Part shown: piece by piece, positions 45,832 to 55,099 of the stretch
Position numbering within the stretch: position 1 is the first letter of the stretch
Layout: each line of letters opens with the position of its first letter
The notes under the pieces: model-generated
What the model was told of the DNA's origin: nothing
Databases searched by the model: none
What the model saw: the letters and a program-made list of their open reading frames with translations, nothing else
Translations under genes and position numbers: made by a program
Assembly: GCF_023206215.1 (NCBI RefSeq)
Contig: NZ_CP065800.1
Coordinates: 1,178,001 to 1,242,000 of the forward strand
DNA length: 64,000 bases
Source: Butyrivibrio fibrisolvens
GTDB lineage: Bacteria > Bacillota > Clostridia > Lachnospirales > Lachnospiraceae
Direction: 5' to 3'

Positions 45832-48756
45832 TCAGCGCAAGTTTGTTTTCTTAGACGGATGTCTGCCTGTGGCTATAGGAACGATAGTTATTGTGAGCCA
45901 TAGCAGCATACATAATATTGATATGATCATGCCGGCCTTTAATCCCGGAGTCTCATACTTAAGAGTTATCGTATGCTCCCCGGCAGGAATGTATGCTGCC
46001 ATATACATTATATCTGCCTGATACAGCTTGGCAGGTTCTTCGTCAAGTAAGAGGCTCCAGCCGCTACTATATGGAATACTAAGGAGCATCAATTTGTCAG
46101 TATCTGAAGTTATATTGCCGGTAATAGTATCAGTAGCGTAGGAGTAAGTGCTGAGGTTCATATCTACATCTGTCATTTGATACTGGAAGTGTGATGAGAG
46201 ATTAGCTACAGCTGTATCAGCCGGCTGACATACAACTTTCAGCTCATCAAGTGAGTACGATCCTTCATTCTGGAATGTTATCTTTATGGAAGTCACAGAT
46301 GATGCATATCCGAAGTTAACAAGATAGTCATGCCAATCGCTTCTGAAAGAGAAATATTCTGTGTAGTAGTATAACTGCTTTGAAGTAACAGGACTTTCTC
46401 CATTGAAGGATTCGAACAGTATGGGCATTACTATGTCTGCATTGTGATTTCCATAGAAGCCATTGATCGAAAGATATGTTTCACAGCCGTTAAGTCCGTC
46501 AAATGTAAGTGTTATTGATGATCCGCTCTGTGCTTTTATCTTAAGATCTGTAAGACTTGTAACATCTGCTGACATAGACATATCATTGCCATCTGCATCA
46601 GTAAGCGATATGCCATCTGATACGGAGATGCTGTAAGGAAGATCCTGATAGGAGTAAGTAATGTCTGTATTCGTTATAGAATCATTTATTATAGATTCTG
46701 CCTCTGCATCAGGAAGAACTATAGCTTGTGTCAGAGCTTCCTGGCGCTGGGCGAGGTTCATTTCTTCAAACTGTGATTCTGTTATATATCCGGAATATGT
46801 GATTCCGGCTGACATTGGAAGCACGTTCTTAAATATTTTGATAGCAGGTGGATATGCATCTTGCGAGAGCTCTGTCATCTCTGCAAAGCCATAAGGTACA
46901 TACATATATTGGCCATCATCATATCCGTTGGCACAGTCGTATCTTACATTGGCAAGTGCAAGCGGGATGAATCTGTCATCCAGCCCAAAGTATGCAAAGC
47001 TTTGATCTTCGAATATTCCAAGCTTGTTAAGGTATGAGGATACATAACCGTTAGCAAGAGAGAAAGCAAATTGTGTTGATGAATATCCATATGGCATTGA
47101 AGCATTGTAGTTTAGTGACAGAGTCTTACCTATACCACTATATCTTCTGATGCTGTTGTCTGAGACGTTTTGGCTATTATCAGAGATCATAGCGTTATCA
47201 ACGTAGGATACTTCGGTATTTTTTGATGCAGCAACATATTCTTCAGGGGTCATCTTGTCCCAGAATTCCTGCGGAAAAGAGCCCTGTGTTACAGAGTATC
47301 CAAAGTTTATATTTATTATTACTGATATGATGGCTATTGCCATAGTAAAACATCCGGCTATTTTGCATTTTGACCTTATAACAAGTATCATTGCAAGGCA
47401 TATACACAAAAGGACCATAGAATATACGACATTTCTTTTGTTTGGAGTGTCGTTTGTTACAAGATATCCAAGCTTGTATTCTGCAACTATAAGAAGAGCA
47501 GTAACTGTAGCTATGATAATAAACTGTTTTTTGGAAGACTGTAATATATCTTCAAATACGCTTACAAGTGTCCATCCTGCAAGCATTGCTATAGCATAGC
47601 TCCAGCGGTTATTGGAATAAGAAAAGCCGTTGAATATCTTGCCAAATACCGGGAATATAAGCAGTACTATAGTAAGAAGCCATGTGATCTTAAGACGCAG
47701 GTGTCCTTTTACTGCTATCATAAATATAATTCCGACAATGAGAGCTACAGATAGTCCAAGCGCTGTGTCATTCATGGGATTGTTATAAAAAGCAGCAAGG
47801 TCGCCAAAGAGCATTTTGTAATAGTCGCCACTATAGAAAAGGCTCTTAGCATAACTTATACCATTTCTGGAATTCCCTGTAAAAGCCATTGCAACAGGAA
47901 GAAGTATGGTAAATGCCATACCTATTCCGCAAATAACATAGGCAATAGCTTTAATAAAAACAGATATTCCAAAAGTAAAAGGAGAGCCTTCTCCAAACAA
48001 TATCTTATGAGAAGATACTAATATTTCATCTTTAGAATAGTTCTGTATAAAATATGAAAGTCTGAAAATAAAATAGGCAGTTGCAAGTATTGCTTCTGTA
48101 TAGAAAAAGTAGTAGTTACTTATTCCTGCAAGAAAGATGGTGAATATGAGAAATGATGGCTTGTTGTCGTATAAGTATCTTTCTATGCCAGTAAGTATAA
48201 GAGGGAATACTACAAGAGGAATTACAAAGAATGGATGCAGCATTCCGATATATATGACCATACCGCTGAAAGCATAGGATATTGTAGCTGCGATGATCAC
48301 AGATAGCTGTGGGATGGCATAACCTTTGACAGTCTCCTTGTTATAATGAATTCTAGTAAAGCAATATATAACAAATGAAAGACCGGCAAGATAAGGTCTT
48401 ATCATAATAAGTGCGCTGTAAAGATATATAACCTTAGATGAGTCGATAAAGGCAGCGGGAAGAACAAGAGGATCTCCAATTCCATAATATGCAAGTGTAG
48501 ATACAATATCACTTCCATAGCCTATACCGAATGCGAATGCACCCGGCATATCAGCATTTGTAAATATACCTGCAACAAGATCGTGAAGCCATCTGGAATA
48601 GTATTCCATGGCTCTGATATGCTGACGCCAGCCATCTCCGTTATAAACAAGACTTTTGCCCTGATCTTTAAAAAAGTGCATCAGAAAAGCAATGATAACT
48701 ATGTATAGAACTGTATAGATTAAAAAGGTGTAAATAACTGATGATTTCTTTTTCAA
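45832..48756 (-). CDS. YfhO-family GT-C membrane protein (intact paralogue)
   Basis: Full-length YfhO-type protein (974 residues) on the opposite strand. An N-terminal helix (YTFLIYTVLYIVIIAFLMHF) is followed by NGDGWRQHIRAMEYYSRWLHD, about twelve helices, and an outer domain ending in LLLDEEPAKLYQADIMYMAA and one last helix. In Bacillus, YfhO is known to work with CsbB and a GtcA-type flippase to glycosylate lipoteichoic acid, so a similar outer-face transfer is likely. The start is TTG, with AAAGGAG (minus strand) about seven bases upstream. It shares its terminator with the gene facing it. Confidence 0.87.
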   Translation of the reverse strand: MKKKSSVIYTFLIYTVLYIVIIAFLMHFFKDQGKSLVYNGDGWRQHIRAMEYYSRWLHDLVAGIFTNADMPGAFAFGIGYGSDIVSTLAYYGIGDPLVLPAAFIDSSKVIYLYSALIMIRPYLAGLSFVIYCFTRIHYNKETVKGYAIPQLSVIIAATISYAFSGMVIYIGMLHPFFVIPLVVFPLILTGIERYLYDNKPSFLIFTIFLAGISNYYFFYTEAILATAYFIFRLSYFIQNYSKDEILVSSHKILFGEGSPFTFGISVFIKAIAYVICGIGMAFTILLPVAMAFTGNSRNGISYAKSLFYSGDYYKMLFGDLAAFYNNPMNDTALGLSVALIVGIIFMIAVKGHLRLKITWLLTIVLLIFPVFGKIFNGFSYSNNRWSYAIAMLAGWTLVSVFEDILQSSKKQFIIIATVTALLIVAEYKLGYLVTNDTPNKRNVVYSMVLLCICLAMILVIRSKCKIAGCFTMAIAIISVIININFGYSVTQGSFPQEFWDKMTPEEYVAASKNTEVSYVDNAMISDNSQNVSDNSIRRYSGIGKTLSLNYNASMPYGYSSTQFAFSLANGYVSSYLNKLGIFEDQSFAYFGLDDRFIPLALANVRYDCANGYDDGQYMYVPYGFAEMTELSQDAYPPAIKIFKNVLPMSAGITYSGYITESQFEEMNLAQRQEALTQAIVLPDAEAESIINDSITNTDITYSYQDLPYSISVSDGISLTDADGNDMSMSADVTSLTDLKIKAQSGSSITLTFDGLNGCETYLSINGFYGNHNADIVMPILFESFNGESPVTSKQLYYYTEYFSFRSDWHDYLVNFGYASSVTSIKITFQNEGSYSLDELKVVCQPADTAVANLSSHFQYQMTDVDMNLSTYSYATDTITGNITSDTDKLMLLSIPYSSGWSLLLDEEPAKLYQADIMYMAAYIPAGEHTITLKYETPGLKAGMIISILCMLLWLTITIVPIATGRHPSKKTNLR

Positions 48757-48861
48757 TGTAAGCTCCTTTTTTTATGGCGGATTTCTGTTTACATACCATC
48801 ATGCGATCAGCGGTATGTGAACCCCCACCTAATAAGAGTATCATATAATAGGGATAAAAAG

Positions 48862-48890
48862 TTGGTGTTTTTAAATAATTGAGTTATAAT
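48862..48890 (+). promoter_or_regulatory. Promoter P1 of the UDP-HexNAc dehydrogenase gene
   Basis: TTGGTG (48862-48867), exactly 17 bases, then TATAAT (48885-48890). The -10 hexamer is preceded by gagt and followed by g, as in the second copy 80 bases downstream. Confidence 0.65.
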
Positions 48891-48941
48891 GATTGATGCT
48901 GTAAAAAGCAAATTTTACATTTGGATTTATACATTGAAAAG

Positions 48942-48970
48942 TTGGAGAATTTGCTTATATGAGTTATAAT
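48942..48970 (+). promoter_or_regulatory. Promoter P2 of the UDP-HexNAc dehydrogenase gene
   Basis: TTGGAG (48942-48947), exactly 17 bases, then TATAAT (48965-48970), in the same aaaagttgg ... gagttataatg frame as P1. The leader from P2 would be about 100 bases. Confidence 0.65.
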
Positions 48971-49077
48971 GTTCACGGTCATATGAAAATTTACTTATCA
49001 GCTAATGATAGGATGACAGGTGAAAATAAGTTTTGATGATAATATACACTATATATTAAATCTCGGAGGTTTAAATC

Positions 49078-50394
49078 ATGGGTTTATATGAAAAACTCCT
49101 TTCAGGAGAAGAGAAGCTCTCTCTTGTAGGACTTGGATATGTTGGTATGCCTATAGCAGTAGCATATGCTAAGAAGATCAAGGTTGTTGGATATGACTTC
49201 AACGCTGCTAAGGTTGATCTTTATAAAAAAGGAATTGATCCAACCAGAGAAGTTGGTAATGATGCGATCAAGGAGACAACTGTAGAATTCACAGCTGATC
49301 CTGAGAAGTTAAAAGAGTGTAAGTTCCATATCGTAGCAGTTCCAACACCTGTTAACGATGATCATACTCCTGATCTTACACCTGTAGAGAGTGCCAGCCA
49401 CACACTTGGTAAGTACCTTACAAAGGGTTCTATTGTAGTATACGAGTCAACAGTATATCCGGGAGTTACAGAAGATATATGCGTACCGATCCTCGAGCAG
49501 GAGTCCGGACTTAAGTGCGGAGTTGACTTTAAGGTTGGTTATTCACCGGAGCGTATCAATCCCGGTGATAAGGTTCACAGACTTGAGACCATCACTAAGA
49601 TCGTATCAGGTATGGATGAAGAGACTCTTGAAGTAGTTGCTAAAGTTTACAGCCTTGTTGCTCTTGCCGGCGTATATAAAGCAGAGAACATCAAGACAGC
49701 AGAAGCTGCTAAGGTTATTGAGAACAGCCAGCGTGATATAAACATTGCATTCATGAACGAGCTGTCCATGATCTTTAATCGTATGGGAATTGACACTCAG
49801 GCTGTACTTAAGGCAGCAGGAACTAAGTGGAACTTCCTTAACTTCAAGCCGGGTCTTGTAGGCGGTCACTGCATCGGCGTAGACCCATATTATCTTACAT
49901 ACAAGGCTGAGGAGCTTGGATATCACTCACAGATCATCCTCTCAGGTCGTCGTATCAATGATGACATGGGCAAATATATTGCAGAGAACTGTGTTAAGAA
50001 GCTTATTGCCAATGATATAGCAGTAAAGAGTGCTAAGGTTGCTATCCTAGGATTCACTTTTAAAGAGAACTGCCCTGATACACGTAATACCAAGGTTATC
50101 GATATCTATAAAGAGCTTGGCGAGTACGGAATCACTCCTGTAGTAGTTGATCCTCAGGCTGATGCAGATGAAGCTAAGCGTCTCTATGGTATAGATTTTG
50201 ATTCTATGGATGCTATTAAGGATATGGATGCAGTTATCGTAGCTGTAGCACATGAAGACTTCACATCTTTCACAGCTAAGGATATTGCAGGATTCTTTGA
50301 TCCTAAGCACAGCACAAAGGTATTCCTTGATATTAAGGGTATCTATAACAAGAATGATTTTACTAAGCCTGAGTTTGATTACTGGAGACTGTGA
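49078..50394 (+). CDS. tviB: UDP-N-acetylhexosamine 6-dehydrogenase (TviB/WbpA type)
   Basis: Oxidises C6 of a UDP-HexNAc to the uronic acid with NAD. LVGLGYVGMPIAVAYAKK is the nucleotide-binding loop, VVYESTVYPGVTED and GYSPERINPGDK are family strands, and GGHCIGVDPYYL carries the catalytic cysteine C265. FKENCPDTRNTKV is typical of the TviB/WbpA/CapL branch rather than of Ugd. Paired with the TviC-like epimerase at 56003 it should give UDP-GalNAcA; which enzyme acts first is not visible. Strong SD (cggaggt) and two promoters suggest high or regulated expression. Confidence 0.9.
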   Translation: MGLYEKLLSGEEKLSLVGLGYVGMPIAVAYAKKIKVVGYDFNAAKVDLYKKGIDPTREVGNDAIKETTVEFTADPEKLKECKFHIVAVPTPVNDDHTPDLTPVESASHTLGKYLTKGSIVVYESTVYPGVTEDICVPILEQESGLKCGVDFKVGYSPERINPGDKVHRLETITKIVSGMDEETLEVVAKVYSLVALAGVYKAENIKTAEAAKVIENSQRDINIAFMNELSMIFNRMGIDTQAVLKAAGTKWNFLNFKPGLVGGHCIGVDPYYLTYKAEELGYHSQIILSGRRINDDMGKYIAENCVKKLIANDIAVKSAKVAILGFTFKENCPDTRNTKVIDIYKELGEYGITPVVVDPQADADEAKRLYGIDFDSMDAIKDMDAVIVAVAHEDFTSFTAKDIAGFFDPKHSTKVFLDIKGIYNKNDFTKPEFDYWRL

Positions 50395-50483
50395 TCAATA
50401 TATTGGTAATAGATCAGGTTAAAATATAAATTAAACAATACCGGTAAGCTGAAATAATATTTCAGGTTTGAAAGGAATAATAC

Positions 50484-51953
50484 ATGAAAACATTTACTAA
50501 GAAAAAAATCCTAATGATTGCCTGTTACATTATTGTGGCATTACCGGTATTTGTCTCTATATTCTATACTCTTCCAAATGCTGATGACTTCAGTTTTCCT
50601 GTTACGCTTAGAAATCTTATGGAAAATATGAATTATTTTCAGGCGGTTTTGGTAAATTCCTATAAGAATTATATGGGCTGGGAAGGTACATATACCGGGA
50701 CTTTCCTTGCTGATACAATTGCATATGGGATAACATTAAATCTTACAGGCCTTCACATAGTACTTGCTGTTAACTATGTTTTATTTCTGGCTGGAATAAT
50801 CCTGTTTGTCAAAAAGCTTCTTGAATTTGTTTTTGGAATAGATAAAGAGAGTATTCTCTTTATGGTGAGCCTTTTTACAGAAGTATCAGTACTTAATATG
50901 AGCAATTTAAGAGAGCTTATCTACTGGCTGGATGGAGCGGTATTCTACACAGTTCCTTTTATCTGTACATTATTTGGCACATATCTGCTTATGATATGGA
51001 ATGGTTCCAAAAAGACTTCATATCTTGTTTTTTCAAGCATTCTTGGATTTATCGCATCAGGCGGATCACTTGATATTGTAGTATTTAACTGCGGATTCTA
51101 TTTTGGAATATGCTTTGTATACTTGCTTGATACAGGTAAGCTTGTTGATAAGTACTGGATACCATTTGCATTTGCACTTACTGGAGGCTTGTGCAATGCT
51201 GCAGCGCCGGGTAATTTTAGAAGACATAGCTTCATGGAAGATACAAGTATTAATCCTATCAGCTCTTTAATAGATTCATTCGCACTTATAGACAATTATT
51301 ATAAAAGATTACTTACTATACATATATTAGGAGTGTTAGTAGTTTTATGTATAGTGGTCATATGGACGGTGGGAATTAGCACGATATCAGCCAAGAAACA
51401 TACCCTGCGCCGAATTGTTCTCTTTGCAATATATGCATTTTTGCTTAACGTAATAAGCGTATTCCCTGTTCTTACAGGATATAGTATATCTGATCTTGAT
51501 AGCTGTCTTAGAGCTTTGAATGTCAGTGAGACAGGCGTTACTTTGGCTATATTCCTGAGCGTGTCTTCTCTTGTATACTGGGTAGCCTGCAGGTTTAGAA
51601 TTCATTTTAAGGCCAGAGAACTTGCTATTGTATGTATATGCCTCATGATGGTAGCAATAAATGGCGGATATCTGCAGAAAATGACAGAACTTAGCGGCGA
51701 TATGACATACCAGGCTATGTCAGAACTTGCCAGTGGCAAGATGCGAGCTAATTATAAGCAGTATAAAGGCTTTCTTGAAATATTAGAAGATGCCGAAGAA
51801 GGATCAGATGTAGTACTTAGCGGAGTGGATTATGGAGATACTATAATTGCACTTACTAAGCTTGATACTACAAAAGGTGAGTGGGAAGCTGCTTCTGCTT
51901 CTTCGTTTTACAAAGTGAAATCTATAACACTTAATCTTTCTAATAATGAATGA
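50484..51953 (+). CDS. GT-C-like membrane protein (DUF6056-type)
   Basis: Multi-pass protein of 489 residues. After the first helix comes FYTLPNADDFSFPVTLRNLM, the paired acidic residues of the first outer loop, then NYMGWEGTYTGTFLADTI, a pattern I associate with DUF6056/GtrII-type proteins. About ten helices follow, then a short outer C-terminal domain (about 395-489). It opens the second GT-C / GT2 / DUF6020 trio, with the first at 33662-38212. Probably transfers a lipid-phosphate sugar outside the membrane; substrate unknown. SD aaagga precedes the ATG. Confidence 0.66.
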   Translation: MKTFTKKKILMIACYIIVALPVFVSIFYTLPNADDFSFPVTLRNLMENMNYFQAVLVNSYKNYMGWEGTYTGTFLADTIAYGITLNLTGLHIVLAVNYVLFLAGIILFVKKLLEFVFGIDKESILFMVSLFTEVSVLNMSNLRELIYWLDGAVFYTVPFICTLFGTYLLMIWNGSKKTSYLVFSSILGFIASGGSLDIVVFNCGFYFGICFVYLLDTGKLVDKYWIPFAFALTGGLCNAAAPGNFRRHSFMEDTSINPISSLIDSFALIDNYYKRLLTIHILGVLVVLCIVVIWTVGISTISAKKHTLRRIVLFAIYAFLLNVISVFPVLTGYSISDLDSCLRALNVSETGVTLAIFLSVSSLVYWVACRFRIHFKARELAIVCICLMMVAINGGYLQKMTELSGDMTYQAMSELASGKMRANYKQYKGFLEILEDAEEGSDVVLSGVDYGDTIIALTKLDTTKGEWEAASASSFYKVKSITLNLSNNE

Positions 51954-52005
51954 TGTTATAGCAGATATAAAGTTAAGTGTTTAGTTGTGTGTGGGAGATT
52001 GCTTG

Positions 52006-52977
52006 ATGAAGTCAATATCAAAAATATCATTTGTGATTCCATGTTATAGATCAGAAAAAACAATCGGCGGTGTCATTGATGAGATAGAGTCTGTTATGAA
52101 AGGACTCAGTAAATATTCATATGAGATAATATGTGTTAATGATGGCTCTCCTGATAACACAGGCGGAGTTCTTGAAGAACTTAGTAGCCATGATGAACAT
52201 ATTGTCTTTTGTGAGCTTGCCAGAAACTTTGGTCAGGATGGCGCTCTTATGGCAGGATTTCATCTTGTTTCAGGAGATCTTATAATATGTCTTGATGATG
52301 ATGGACAGAACCCTGCGGATTATATTCCTGATTTTATCAACAAGATAGATGAAGGTTATGATCTTGTATTCGCCAAATACAGAAAACGTAAATTCAACTG
52401 GATCAAAAATGCCGGAAGTGCATTTAACCGCTGGTGTAGTATACATCTTACAGGCACACCCAAAGATATATATATCAATTCCTATTTTGCGGCAAGACGA
52501 TATGTCATAGAGGAAGTCAGAAAGACAAGAAATCCTGCGCCTTATGTTTTAGGACAGGTTAGTACAGTGACTCGCCGCATGGCCAATATTGATGTTGAGC
52601 ATAGAAAAAGAGAAGTTGGTCATAGTAATTATTCTATGAGCAGGATGATCAAACTGTGGGCGGATAATCTGTTTGCTTTTTCAATAATCCCGATTCAGAT
52701 ATCCAGATGGATAGGCGTAGTATTAACCTTCTTTGGATTTATATTTTTGATATACACAATTATAATGTATTTCTTTGATCCTACAGTTCCGCTTGGCTGG
52801 AGTAGCCTTATGTCTGTCATGCTCATATTTGGAGGCATAATACTTCTGGCTATAGGAATAATGGGAGAATATATTGGACGTATCTATATGCTTGGCAATA
52901 AAAATCCTCAGTTTGTAGTACGCGAAGTTATAACAAAGAATAAAGAAATCACTATATCTCGAGAAGATGATGAATAA
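52006..52977 (+). CDS. GtrB/ArnC-like GT2, polyprenyl-phosphate sugar synthase (second copy)
   Basis: Close paralogue of the enzyme at 35472: FVIPCYRSEKTIGG, VNDGSPDNT, ARNFGQDGALMAGF, LDDDGQNP (96-103), NSYFAARRYVIEEV, and two C-terminal helices. By eye about half of the residues agree over the catalytic domain. ATG 52006 is chosen because gggaga lies about eight bases upstream; a TTG at 51985 would add seven residues. It is followed by a hairpin that may end transcription, so the DUF6020 gene downstream could be expressed separately. Confidence 0.88.
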   Translation: MKSISKISFVIPCYRSEKTIGGVIDEIESVMKGLSKYSYEIICVNDGSPDNTGGVLEELSSHDEHIVFCELARNFGQDGALMAGFHLVSGDLIICLDDDGQNPADYIPDFINKIDEGYDLVFAKYRKRKFNWIKNAGSAFNRWCSIHLTGTPKDIYINSYFAARRYVIEEVRKTRNPAPYVLGQVSTVTRRMANIDVEHRKREVGHSNYSMSRMIKLWADNLFAFSIIPIQISRWIGVVLTFFGFIFLIYTIIMYFFDPTVPLGWSSLMSVMLIFGGIILLAIGIMGEYIGRIYMLGNKNPQFVVREVITKNKEITISREDDE

Positions 52978-52984
52978 CTGCGAT

Positions 52985-53023
52985 GATAAAGGTTTGAAAA
53001 TGGTATATTTTCAAACCTTTATC
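52985..53023 (+). terminator. Perfect 17-bp hairpin, probable terminator
   Basis: Left arm 52985-53001 and right arm 53007-53023 are perfect complements around a five-base loop (ggtat). The right arm ends ctttatc and is followed by an AT-rich but not T-only run, so termination may be partial. It lies ten bases after the GT2 stop. Confidence 0.7.
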
Positions 53024-53201
53024 TATATACAGAACTGTATATTAATAGATCGCATAGTTTATAATTGGTAAAAAGACTTATAGAACAATTCGGTAGTCAT
53101 AAGGTGCCAAAAGGAACTTTTGATATCTACATCATAATATATGAGTAAGCTGGCTGACAATGGATACGGTCATATGGTTATGCAGCAACATGAGGTTTTG
53201 T

Positions 53202-55082
53202 ATGAGTGATGAGTTAAAGATGAGTAATACATCCAAAACGAGTAATAATTTAATGGTTATATTCTTATTACAAGCATTTATTTCAATATGGGCTATTGAA
53301 AGTCTTGTAAATGTAGGTGCCCAGAATATAGTAGGGCTGGTACTTGTTGCAGCTCTATATCTGCTATATAAAAAGGAGAATGATATTTCGAAAGGCTATA
53401 ACAGGAAAATGTCTTTTGTTATATCAGCATTCTTTAGCTTTTTATACACTTTCTATAACTGTAATGAACTTAGATCCCAGTACGATAACAGGCTATTTCA
53501 GGTTATCGTACTGCTTGTCGTATTTACAGGATTATTATTTCTTTTTTATCATGCAGTGAATGCAGTATTTACGTGGTATCTCTTAGGTAGAGCCCATGAA
53601 GTAGTATTTAAATGCAAGGAATGTTCCAATACTTCAGATGAGGCTATGTCTGAGCAAAAGGGCTATAAAAGTATCATTTTGGTGTTAAAACATATTTTTA
53701 CAAAAAGAGTTTTTCTGTGCTCATTCATCATATGCCTTATCTTCTGGCTTCCCGGATATCTCTATGAATACCCGGGTATTATAACTCCTGACAGTATCAA
53801 TCAGATAGAGCAGACACTAGGCCTAGTGCCGCTGTCCAATCATCATCCCATCGCGCATACGCTTCTTATAGGTCTATGCCTTAGGCCGGTGTATGCTGTT
53901 ACAGGCAATATCAATACTGCAATAGGCTTCTATACACTTGTTCAGATGATACTTATGGCACTTATTGTGGCATATAGTATCAATACCTTAAGGCTTACAG
54001 GATTAAGACTTAGATGGGTATATCTTGCTCTTTTGTTCTATACAATAATCCCTTTTCAGTGGGTATACATGGTCACTATGTGGAAAGATGTTCTGTTTGC
54101 AGGATTTGTAATGCTCTTTGCCGCAAGTTTTATAAGGCTTGTGGGTAGTAGCGCTCCGCGATGTGATCTTATCATCCATTTCATTGCATGTGTAGGAACT
54201 GCTCTATACAGAAATAATGGTTTATATGCTTTCTTTTTGATGATTCCTTTTATGTGCATCTGGGGACTTAAAGCTTTGAGAAAGAGAAAAAACATGCTTA
54301 TTACCTGGGGGCTGGCTCTTATAACTATCATTGTCATAAGATATCCAGTAATGAGCTTATGCTCAGTTGTGCAGCCTGATTTTGTCGAATCTCTGTCTAT
54401 ACCGATACAGCTCTTTTGCCGGGTGCTTGTAGAAGATAAGGATCTTGGAGCAGAAGATACGCAGATGGTTGATAAGATAATAGATACCACCTACATACAT
54501 GAGCTCTATGCATATGATTTTGCAGACAACATGAAGGAACTCTTTAAGGCAGGACATCCTGATTACCTTCAGGAGCATATATGGGAATACGCCGGGCTTT
54601 GGATCAGGACAGGCCTTAAATATCCAAGCCTTTATATAGATGAATATAAAAATATGACCTATGGCTATTGGTATCCGGATAATCCTAAAGGAGAAAATTA
54701 TTACGTAGTAGCAGAAAATGACGGAGTATGCGATAACGCACTTGGTATACAGCGTAGGTGGCTCATTTACGGACTTCCTGCTAATCTGTGGCTTAAGACA
54801 AGAGAGATAGGCATTAAACTTGCAGATATGATACCGGGATATGGAATGCTTTATTGCATGGGATCTACATTTTTTATTTTATGTATTGCAATCGGTATTA
54901 TTTTATCAAAAGAGAAAAGAGGCATAGTTATGCCCCTTCTCCTAGTTTTTTTGGGTGTATGTACCGTGCTTATAGCAACACCTGTTGCTGCGGATTTTAG
55001 ATATACATATTTTATGACAATGATGATACCTTTTATTATCACTTTACCGGCAGTTGATATAATCAGTTCCAGAAAGCTATAA
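53202..55082 (+). CDS. DUF6020-type multi-pass membrane protein (second copy)
   Basis: Paralogue of the protein at 36437. The hallmark region reads YEYPGIITPDSINQIEQ and SNHHPIAHTLLIGL, then VTMWKDVLFAGF, in the same order and spacing, with about twelve helices. Three starts are possible. I chose ATG 53202 because GAGG (53192-53195) lies six bases before it, whereas ATG 53160 has no ribosome site. Unlike the first copy it does not overlap the GT2 gene but is about 220 bases away, past a hairpin. The probable role is GT-C transfer outside the membrane, by inference. Confidence 0.68.
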   Translation: MSDELKMSNTSKTSNNLMVIFLLQAFISIWAIESLVNVGAQNIVGLVLVAALYLLYKKENDISKGYNRKMSFVISAFFSFLYTFYNCNELRSQYDNRLFQVIVLLVVFTGLLFLFYHAVNAVFTWYLLGRAHEVVFKCKECSNTSDEAMSEQKGYKSIILVLKHIFTKRVFLCSFIICLIFWLPGYLYEYPGIITPDSINQIEQTLGLVPLSNHHPIAHTLLIGLCLRPVYAVTGNINTAIGFYTLVQMILMALIVAYSINTLRLTGLRLRWVYLALLFYTIIPFQWVYMVTMWKDVLFAGFVMLFAASFIRLVGSSAPRCDLIIHFIACVGTALYRNNGLYAFFLMIPFMCIWGLKALRKRKNMLITWGLALITIIVIRYPVMSLCSVVQPDFVESLSIPIQLFCRVLVEDKDLGAEDTQMVDKIIDTTYIHELYAYDFADNMKELFKAGHPDYLQEHIWEYAGLWIRTGLKYPSLYIDEYKNMTYGYWYPDNPKGENYYVVAENDGVCDNALGIQRRWLIYGLPANLWLKTREIGIKLADMIPGYGMLYCMGSTFFILCIAIGIILSKEKRGIVMPLLLVFLGVCTVLIATPVAADFRYTYFMTMMIPFIITLPAVDIISSRKL

Positions 55083-55099
55083 ATCATTTCTTGAAAAAA

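Larger units (their letters stand above)
48757..49077. promoter_or_regulatory. Divergent 321-base intergenic region
   Basis: No gene is seen. It holds the leader of the minus-strand YfhO gene, including an inverted repeat acatacc/ggtatgt (48791-48797 with 48812-48818). It also holds two plus-strand promoters (listed separately), a gtaaaa/ttttac inverted repeat between them (about 48901-48918), and a GGAGG site before the dehydrogenase. No clear minus-strand promoter was found. Confidence 0.6.
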
